DNA of 22,263 nucleotides from JAIBJP01 sp035639875 (lineage in GTDB: Bacteria > Actinomycetota > Thermoleophilia > Gaiellales > Gaiellaceae), in NCBI GenBank assembly GCA_035639875.1, contig DASQXE010000106.1:1-22263 (forward strand), read 5' to 3'. This document shows positions 14,709 through 18,976 of the stretch, piece after piece; the stretch's first letter is position 1; every line of letters begins with the position of its first letter. The position numbers were made by a program, and so were the translations under genes. The notes below the pieces were generated by a model that worked only from the letters and a program-made list of their open reading frames with translations, was not told the DNA's origin and made no database searches.

Positions 14709-14821
14709 TGCGCCGAGCACGGAGCGCGAGTAGGTTGAAGCTTCACCGGTCGGTTGTACGCGGAAGCGGAAGGTCGGTCGGAGAAGTGGACGAAAGCGTC
14801 ACCGGCTCGGTGAATTTTTTT
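14709..14821 (+). ncRNA. Candidate small RNA (about 113 nt)
   Basis: It is bounded by the promoter ending at 14702 and an intrinsic terminator at 14799-14821. The frame from TTG 14708 is open but its first 50 codons are R/S/G-rich and lack a ribosome binding site. Local stems are possible, for example GCGC pairing near 14711-14728. I do not recognise a known RNA family. Alternatives: a 5' leader attenuator of the small membrane protein at 14864, or the coding start of a longer form of it. Confidence 0.35.
14799..14821 (+). terminator. Rho-independent terminator
   Basis: TCACCG (14799-14804), loop GCT, CGGTGA (14808-14813), then A and seven T (14815-14821). It is a textbook stem plus U-tract, rare in so GC-rich a window. 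It would end the candidate small RNA and any read-through from the transporter gene. Confidence 0.7.
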
Positions 14822-14849
14822 GGTCCGACGCAGGGCGGCGGACAGGAAC

Positions 14850-14855
14850 TACAGT
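14850..14855 (+). promoter_or_regulatory. -10 box for the small membrane protein
   Basis: TACAGT (TANNNT) ends 8 nt before GTG 14864, so the transcript would be leaderless or nearly so. No clear -35 hexamer is seen. It lies just past the terminator, so the small protein can be expressed independently of upstream transcription. Confidence 0.4.
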
Positions 14856-14863
14856 TTGGGGTC

Positions 14864-15064
14864 GTGGCCTTTCCCCCGCGCCCACCAGCCTTCAGCCCGG
14901 GCTTCACGTCGTTCGTCTGGGCCATCGTCTTCGGCGGCTTCATCTGGGTCGGTCTGCTGGCGATCGGCGTATCCGGCGGGACGGCTTTTCTCTTCGGCCT
15001 TGTCTCGGCAGTCGTGATCTTCTTCTACGTCCGCCTCTTCGGGGCGGATCTGCTCCGGCGCTAG
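14864..15064 (+). CDS. Small two-helix membrane protein, unknown function
   Basis: A 66-residue protein with a Pro-rich start (PPRPPAFSPGF) and two membrane helices (about 17-35 and 40-58) followed by a short basic tail (RLFGADLLRR). I do not recognise a family. The frame stays open back to TTG 14708 and passes GTG 14786, but the extension crosses a strong intrinsic terminator and includes an AT-rich, unprotein-like stretch. GTG 14864 fits the -10 box ending at 14855. It meets the convergent 68-residue ORF 6 bp after its stop codon. Existence is likely, start is less sure, function unknown. Confidence 0.55.
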   Translation: MAFPPRPPAFSPGFTSFVWAIVFGGFIWVGLLAIGVSGGTAFLFGLVSAVVIFFYVRLFGADLLRR

Positions 15065-15070
15065 GGCACG

Positions 15071-15277
15071 TCAAGCGAGGAGAAGAACCGGCGGCCGCGG
15101 CCCGAGCGTCAGCGCGCGGCAGAGGAGGCTCGCAAGCTCGGTCCCGACCAGCGTCTCGAGGCGAGCCCGGGCGCTTCGCTCCTCCGGGCCGAGCAGGCGT
15201 TCGAGGGCGGCGCAATGCTCCAGGAGACGTGGTGCCCCGCGCCCCGGAACCGGGCGCCTGCCTCCTGCGGCTTCCAT
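15071..15277 (-). CDS. Small hypothetical protein (68 aa)
   Basis: A short helical protein, start ATG 15277 with purine-rich GATGGGG just upstream. The middle part (HCAALERLLGPEERSARARLETLVGTELASLLCRAL) reads as amphipathic helices with regular Leu spacing, similar in style to small helical proteins common in actinobacteria, though I cannot name a family. A long hairpin (15287-15313) lies in its leader and a terminator-like hairpin (15347-15371) separates it from the gene upstream. It may be a real small gene; the high GC makes a chance frame of this length possible. Confidence 0.45.
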   Translation of the reverse strand: MEAAGGRRPVPGRGAPRLLEHCAALERLLGPEERSARARLETLVGTELASLLCRALTLGPRPPVLLLA

Positions 15278-15286
15278 GTCCCCATC

Positions 15287-15313
15287 ATCGGCCCCCGGCC
15301 AGTCGGGGCCGAT
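15287..15313. repeat. 9-bp inverted repeat between small convergent/tandem genes
   Basis: ATCGGCCCC (15287-15295), 9-nt loop, GGGGCCGAT (15305-15313), perfect. No T-run follows on either side. It may be a terminator for the plus-strand gene at 14864-15064, or a structured leader of the 68-residue minus-strand ORF. Confidence 0.4.
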
Positions 15314-15346
15314 CCCTGGCGGGAGTGAACGAAGGTCGGACCGATA

Positions 15347-15371
15347 GAGGGGCGCCGGTCAGGCGCCCCTC
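15347..15371 (-). terminator. Strong hairpin terminator (no U-tract)
   Basis: GAGGGGCGCC (15347-15356), loop GGTCA, GGCGCCCCTC (15362-15371) is a perfect 10-bp stem 25 bp past the stop of the minus-strand gene at 15397-16119. There is no T-run; such hairpins are common ends of actinobacterial genes. Confidence 0.55.
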
Positions 15372-15396
15372 GACAAGGCAAATCGAGACGTCCGCG

Positions 15397-16119
15397 TTAG
15401 GTAGTCTCGCGCCTGTTCGGATCGCGAATGGCGACTCGATCATCCGGGCCGCCGCCCGCCGTGACCGTGTCGCGGTCGCGCGCGGTGGTTCCGGTGCCGG
15501 CGGGAGTGGTCACGACATCACCGCGGTCGTAGTCGTGAACGTCCTCATCAGGAACGACCTCGCGCTCCCGGTCGACGAGCGCGCGCCTGCGCGGGCCGGT
15601 CGTGTCGAAGGTGAAGGCGAGCACGAGACCGAGGCCGAACGCGAGAACGGCGCGGAAGAGGCCCATGTCGCGCACGAAGTGCTCGACCCCGAGGCTGGCG
15701 CTCCAACTCTGGAGCTTGTGCTGGTACCAGCCGTTCTCCGGCTGTGTGACCATCAGGATCCAGCCGACGACGACGGCCGTCGGCACGAACGCGAAGAGGA
15801 AGACGCCCGGGCTGAGGACGGGCACGCCCCATTTCGTCCAGCCGCCGAAAAGCTGCGACAGCCCAAGCACCAGGCCTGCGCCGGCGATGATGCCCATCGC
15901 CGCCCAGAACTCCTTCGTGTTCGTGAGGTTCAGGAGCTGCGCGAGCCAGATGAGCAGGCCCGCGACGGCGACAGCCGCCAGCGTGAACAGTGCCCTGACG
16001 AGCGGAGGCCCACCCCAGTCACCCTGCCGGTCAGCGACCACGCGGTCGCGCTGGACCGGCCGGTCCGGCGTCGCCACGTCGCGATCGGTTCGTCTGCGGA
16101 AGATGCCCACTTTCGTCAC
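15397..16119 (-). CDS. Multi-pass membrane protein, unknown function
   Basis: A 240-residue protein from GTG 16119. A charged N-terminus (1-38, many Arg and Asp) precedes four membrane helices (about 40-62, 72-92, 100-122, 152-172) and a long hydrophilic, Asp/Arg/Thr-rich C-terminal tail (175-240). The loop between helices 3 and 4 contains QPENGWYQHKLQSWS. I do not recognise a family. An upstream GAGG five bases before the GTG is a fair ribosome binding site. A perfect palindrome (16139-16153) lies 20 bp upstream and may control it, and a hairpin terminator follows. The disordered, charged ends suggest a cytoplasmic interaction role, but this is only inference. Confidence 0.75.
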   Translation of the reverse strand: MTKVGIFRRRTDRDVATPDRPVQRDRVVADRQGDWGGPPLVRALFTLAAVAVAGLLIWLAQLLNLTNTKEFWAAMGIIAGAGLVLGLSQLFGGWTKWGVPVLSPGVFLFAFVPTAVVVGWILMVTQPENGWYQHKLQSWSASLGVEHFVRDMGLFRAVLAFGLGLVLAFTFDTTGPRRRALVDREREVVPDEDVHDYDRGDVVTTPAGTGTTARDRDTVTAGGGPDDRVAIRDPNRRETT

Positions 16120-16138
16120 CTCGTTCTGTCGTGTGCAA

Positions 16139-16153
16139 GCGGGAATTTCCCGC
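16139..16153. promoter_or_regulatory. Palindrome, possible operator
   Basis: GCGGGAA-T-TTCCCGC, 7-bp perfect arms around one base, 20 bp before the GTG of the membrane protein. The core GGAATTTCC also occurs at 10331-10339 upstream of the GAF-GGDEF gene. Confidence 0.4.
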
Positions 16154-16166
16154 TAATGAAACGCTT

Positions 16167-16185
16167 GTAACCCGCTTTTGGTTAC
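16167..16185 (-). terminator. Possible terminator of the Cys-motif protein gene
   Basis: GTAACC (16167-16172), 7-nt loop containing TTTT, GGTTAC (16180-16185). It starts 17 bp after the stop codon at 16202 on the minus strand. The stem is short and lacks a trailing U-tract; it may instead be a protein-binding site upstream of the next gene. Confidence 0.3.
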
Positions 16186-16201
16186 GCAGGGTCTCAGCGG
16201 T

Positions 16202-16804
16202 CTACGCGGCGAGATCGCGGCGGCGCGCATCGAAGGAGCCCGAGTAGAGCTCAGCGCGGAAGGCGGCGAGCGTGTAGCGACGGTCGGCGGCGAAAATGTG
16301 CTCGACTACGTCGACCCGCGAATCGTTGTAGAAAGGCACGTCGACGTGCGGGCGCGTCACCAGGTTCACCGACGTGCGCGCGCAGGCCGGGCACTCGACG
16401 GCCACGCCGACCCGCTCCTCGCCCGCGGAGAGAACCCGAAACGCCGACGGAAACACCGGCCGCGGACGCTCCTCCGGGTAGCAGAAGAAGCTCCACGGCC
16501 ACTCACCCGCCTTGATGCGGACCGCGGCCAACTCGAGGAACTCCTCGCCGGACCCCTCGACCTGGGCGGTCATGAGGTTGAGATACGGCATGTCGCAGCC
16601 GGCCAGCGGCGCCCAGTCGAGCTCGTCGTGCGTGACGAGACCCTCGTGGTCGTGCCCGCACGAGCAGGCGAAGGTCACCTTGTAGACCGCGGGGTGCGCG
16701 GTGCCTGGAAGACGCTCGAGCACGCGGAAGTCCGATAAAGGCAGCTGCACCTCGCCGCGTACGGGACACGGGAACGTGTACCGGCCGGTGAGCTCGTCGT
16801 ACAT
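16202..16804 (-). CDS. Hypothetical protein with two CxxC/CxC motifs
   Basis: A 200-residue soluble protein from ATG 16804. It has a CSCGHDHEGL motif (about residues 46-55) and a CPACARTSVNLV motif in the C-terminal half, plus a single Cys in FPCPVRGEV; these could bind one or two zinc ions. Trp-rich WPWSFFCYPEERPRP is in the middle. I do not recognise a named family. An in-frame GTG at 16825 would add 7 residues, but that segment is a perfect palindrome with a -10-like CATAAT, so the ATG, lying at the expected transcription start, is preferred (leaderless). It is downstream of apt with its own promoter. Confidence 0.72.
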   Translation of the reverse strand: MYDELTGRYTFPCPVRGEVQLPLSDFRVLERLPGTAHPAVYKVTFACSCGHDHEGLVTHDELDWAPLAGCDMPYLNLMTAQVEGSGEEFLELAAVRIKAGEWPWSFFCYPEERPRPVFPSAFRVLSAGEERVGVAVECPACARTSVNLVTRPHVDVPFYNDSRVDVVEHIFAADRRYTLAAFRAELYSGSFDARRRDLAA

Positions 16805-16825
16805 GTGCCGATTATGTATCGGCAC
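16805..16825 (-). promoter_or_regulatory. Palindromic promoter/operator before the Cys-motif protein
   Basis: GTGCCGAT (16805-16812), TATGT, ATCGGCAC (16818-16825): perfect 8-bp arms, 5-nt spacer. On the minus strand its centre gives CATAAT as -10 box, with TTTTAC 16 nt upstream; the ATG 16804 follows directly. It also lies 16 bp after the apt stop, so it could double as a terminator. Confidence 0.5.
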
Positions 16826-16840
16826 TCGAGACGTAAAACG

Positions 16841-17365
16841 CTATTCCCCGTATTGGATCAGGGAAAAGACGTCGTAACCCTCGAGACGGTCGCGGCCGTG
16901 CAGGAACTCGAGCTCGATGACGAAAGCAAGGCCGACGACCTCGCCTCCGAGCTGCTCCACCAAGTCGATCTTCGCCTTCGCAGTGCCGCCGGTGGCGAGC
17001 AGGTCGTCGTGGATAAGCACGTGTTTTCCGGGCGTGATCGCGTCGGCGTGGAGCTCGAGCGCGTCGAAGCCGTACTCAAGCGCGTATTTCACGCTCACGG
17101 TCCGCCAGGGCAGCTTCCCCGGCTTGCGCGCCGGGACGAACCCACAGCCGAGCCGGTACGCGAGCGCGGCTCCGAGAATGAAGCCCCGGGCCTCCGCGCC
17201 GAGGATGAGGTCCGGCTTCCTCGGTTCCGCAAACTCGGCCAGGCGCTCCACGGTCTCGTGGAGCGCTTCCGAGTCGGCGAGGAGCGGCATGATGTCCTTG
17301 AAGACGATCCCGCGCTTCGGGAAGTCCGGGATGTCCCGGATCTTCGATTCGAGATCGATCGGCAC
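16841..17365 (-). CDS. apt: Adenine phosphoribosyltransferase
   Basis: A 174-residue enzyme of purine salvage, converting adenine and PRPP to AMP and pyrophosphate in the cytosol. Diagnostic motifs are IPDFPKRGIVFKDIMPLL (13-30), GAEARGFILG (56-65), VPARKPGKLP (77-86) and the PRPP-binding loop VLIHDDLLATGGTA (115-128). Length matches the family. The GTG start at 17365 shares its first base with the TAG stop of the MerR gene (TAGTG), so translation is coupled. It is the last gene of the operon that begins with the RsiG-like gene. Linking apt to an FHA/MerR pair is unusual outside this kind of genome and may be only operon convenience. Confidence 0.96.
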   Translation of the reverse strand: MPIDLESKIRDIPDFPKRGIVFKDIMPLLADSEALHETVERLAEFAEPRKPDLILGAEARGFILGAALAYRLGCGFVPARKPGKLPWRTVSVKYALEYGFDALELHADAITPGKHVLIHDDLLATGGTAKAKIDLVEQLGGEVVGLAFVIELEFLHGRDRLEGYDVFSLIQYGE

Positions 17366-18075
17366 TAGGGGACGAGGGAGCGGAGAGCGCGCCAGAAGAG
17401 GAGCTGCGACAGCTCCTGCGAGAGTGACGCGAGCGTCTCGAGGTCCTCCAGGCCCGCATTGCGGCGTTCCGGCTTGGGCGACCGGAGCGCGGGCGCGACG
17501 ACCTGCTCGAGGAGGCCCGCCTCACGGTCGGCGCCCGTCCGAAAGCTCCGCAGGTTGCGCGGCTCGACCCCGTATCGGGCCAGGCGAAGGCACGCCCCCA
17601 CGACCTCGACGTCGCGCTCCGGGTAGACCCGCTCGCCGTCCTCGACGCGCGGCTCGAGCAGCCCGAAGTCCTCCAGCTCGCGGACGAAGTCACGCGTGGC
17701 GCCGGAGCGCTGACAGAGCGCGGCCGTGTCGAGCTCCTCCTCGCGCGCCCGCAGCCCGCCCCGCGCCGGCCGCTTGCGATCGCGGGCGCGGAGCGGCGAG
17801 GCGAGTTCCTGGCGGATCACTCGGAGCGGCAGAAACTCGTCCCGTTGCAGCCGGAGGATCGTCTCGAGCCGGTCGACGTCGTCCTCGTTGAAGAGCCGAT
17901 AGCCGCCCTGTGTCCGCCGCGGGCTGAGGAGGCCCTGGTCTTCGAGATAGCGGATCTTGGAGATGGAGATGTCGGGAAACTCGTCTTGCAGGCGGCGGCA
18001 AACGGCTCCGATCGTGAGGGGACGGGCGCGCCGTTCGCCCTCTCCGCGGTCGATGTTGCTCGTGACGGTCGCCAT
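17365..18075 (-). CDS. MerR-family transcriptional regulator, FtsR-like
   Basis: A 236-residue MerR protein. The winged helix-turn-helix (about 19-90) carries LTIGAVCRRLQDEFPDISISKIRYLEDQGLL, with RTQGGYRLFNEDDVDRL as wing and following helix. Most MerR proteins have 'RYYE'; here the RYLEDQGL form and the FPDIS insert match the actinobacterial group of Rv1828 and corynebacterial FtsR. In those organisms the gene lies right after the GarA/OdhI FHA gene, as here (5 bp gap, no separate ribosome binding site). FtsR activates ftsZ in corynebacteria; a similar cell-division or growth role is inferred. The C-terminal half (110-236) is helical and has no known ligand motif. Confidence 0.85.
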   Translation of the reverse strand: MATVTSNIDRGEGERRARPLTIGAVCRRLQDEFPDISISKIRYLEDQGLLSPRRTQGGYRLFNEDDVDRLETILRLQRDEFLPLRVIRQELASPLRARDRKRPARGGLRAREEELDTAALCQRSGATRDFVRELEDFGLLEPRVEDGERVYPERDVEVVGACLRLARYGVEPRNLRSFRTGADREAGLLEQVVAPALRSPKPERRNAGLEDLETLASLSQELSQLLFWRALRSLVP

Positions 18076-18080
18076 GGTTT

Positions 18081-18548
18081 TTAGCCCGCGAGGAACGTCA
18101 GCCGGTACTTCCCGATCTGCACCTCGTCGCCGTCCTCGAGCTTCGCGTTCTCGACGCGGCGACGGTTGACGTAGGTCCCGTTCAGGCTCCCCTCGTCGTC
18201 GATGTAATAGCCGTCGTTTCGTTTGACGAGGACGGCGTGGCGCCGCGACACGGTCACGTCGTCGAGGAAGACGGCGTTCTCCGGTCCCCGCCCGACGCCG
18301 ACGCGGTCACCCTCGAGAGCGAAGGTCTCCCCGGCTCGGCCGCCGCCTGCCCGCACGACGAGCGCAGGTCCTTCGATGCGGAGATCGGCGAGGGAGACCG
18401 ACTCGTCCTCGGCCTGGTCCTCCGGCGTGAACGTCATCGTCGTGTGCTGTCCCGGCTCGTCATGGATGAGCAGGGCGCCACACTTGGAGCAGTAATTGGC
18501 GGCTTCGGGATTCTGGAAACCGCACTCAGGGCAGTGGACGTAACTCAT
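18081..18548 (-). CDS. garA: FHA-domain protein, GarA/OdhI-like, with N-terminal zinc ribbon
   Basis: A 155-residue protein from ATG 18548. A zinc ribbon with Cys6, Cys9, Cys20 and Cys23 comes first, then a linker with a Thr-Thr pair (HTTMTF, Thr36-Thr37) where GarA has its ETTSVF kinase site, then an FHA domain (about 60-155) with GVGRG, DDVTVSRRHA, GSLNGTYVNR and GDEVQIGKYRLTFL, very like GarA. In mycobacteria GarA, once phosphorylated by PknB/PknG, stops inhibiting 2-oxoglutarate metabolism and glutamate dehydrogenase; a similar switch is inferred here. GarA itself lacks the zinc ribbon. An in-frame ATG at 18584 would add MSYVPPRSAPGE, which repeats the true start (see findings). Symbol given by resemblance and gene order. 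Confidence 0.85.
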   Translation of the reverse strand: MSYVHCPECGFQNPEAANYCSKCGALLIHDEPGQHTTMTFTPEDQAEDESVSLADLRIEGPALVVRAGGGRAGETFALEGDRVGVGRGPENAVFLDDVTVSRRHAVLVKRNDGYYIDDEGSLNGTYVNRRRVENAKLEDGDEVQIGKYRLTFLAG

Positions 18549-18549
18549 C

Positions 18550-18651
18550 TCACCGGGGGCTGAACGAGGGGGGACGTAACTCATGTCGCGGGGGTCGCTG
18601 AGGGGTACCCCCCTGAGGGAAACCGCACTCGGGGCAATGGATGTAGCTCAC
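18550..18651 (-). CDS. 33-codon leader ORF, partial copy of the zinc-ribbon start of the FHA gene
   Basis: GTG 18651 overlaps the stop codon of the RsiG-like gene (GTGA), and the TGA stop of this ORF lies one base before ATG 18548 of the FHA gene. Its first residues, VSYIHCPECGF, nearly repeat MSYVHCPECGF of the FHA protein; the remainder (PQGGTPQRPP...) is Pro/Arg-rich and lacks the second Cys pair. It is probably the worn remnant of a duplicated gene start that now passes ribosomes from one gene to the next. Whether the peptide itself matters is unknown. Confidence 0.4.
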   Translation of the reverse strand: MSYIHCPECGFPQGGTPQRPPRHELRPPSFSPR

Positions 18652-18899
18652 TCTGCGGGTGGAGCGGCCTTCGAGGCGAGGATCTCCGCGAGCTTGTCGA
18701 CGTCGACCTCGTGCAGCGGGCTCTTCCCCTCCCCCACCTCCTTCTTCAGCCGCGCCTGCAATTCGGCGCGCAGGATGTCGATCTTGCCGTGGAGAAGGCG
18801 GCGTTCGTAGGAGACCTTGCGCTCGTCCTCCATCAGCTCGTGGATGAGGTCGCGCAGCTCCTGGTCGGAGAGGGTTTCGAGATCGGGCAGGGCTTCCAC
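18648..18899 (-). CDS. RsiG-like (AmfC-like) coiled-coil protein, putative c-di-GMP-binding anti-sigma factor
   Basis: An 83-residue helical protein, GTG 18899, with GGAG eight bases upstream. Residues 26-41 carry Glu26, Ser30, Arg33, His37, Asp41: the RsiG signature E(X)3S(X)2R(X)3Q(X)3D with His in place of Gln. Around it the text VSYERRLLHGKIDILRAEL has the look of the RsiG binding helix, followed by a second helix (63-77) for an antiparallel coiled coil. In Streptomyces and Rubrobacter, RsiG with cyclic di-GMP holds the sigma factor WhiG inactive. The partner here is not identified; no WhiG/FliA-type sigma gene is in the window. It leads the operon that includes the FHA, MerR and apt genes. 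The Gln-to-His change could weaken or alter ligand binding. Confidence 0.7.
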   Translation of the reverse strand: MEALPDLETLSDQELRDLIHELMEDERKVSYERRLLHGKIDILRAELQARLKKEVGEGKSPLHEVDVDKLAEILASKAAPPAE

Positions 18900-18933
18900 G
18901 GAATGTGCTCCAGGTCGAGGGACGGGCTCAGGA

Positions 18934-18962
18934 AGTATGGCAAGACGAGCCCAATCCATCAA
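18934..18962 (-). promoter_or_regulatory. Promoter of the rsiG-like operon
   Basis: On the minus strand TTGATG (18962-18957), 17 nt, CATACT (18939-18934). The predicted start is about 18927, giving a leader of about 28 nt with a GGAG ribosome binding site before GTG 18899. Confidence 0.6.
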
Positions 18963-18976
18963 CCTGCGCTTGAGGG

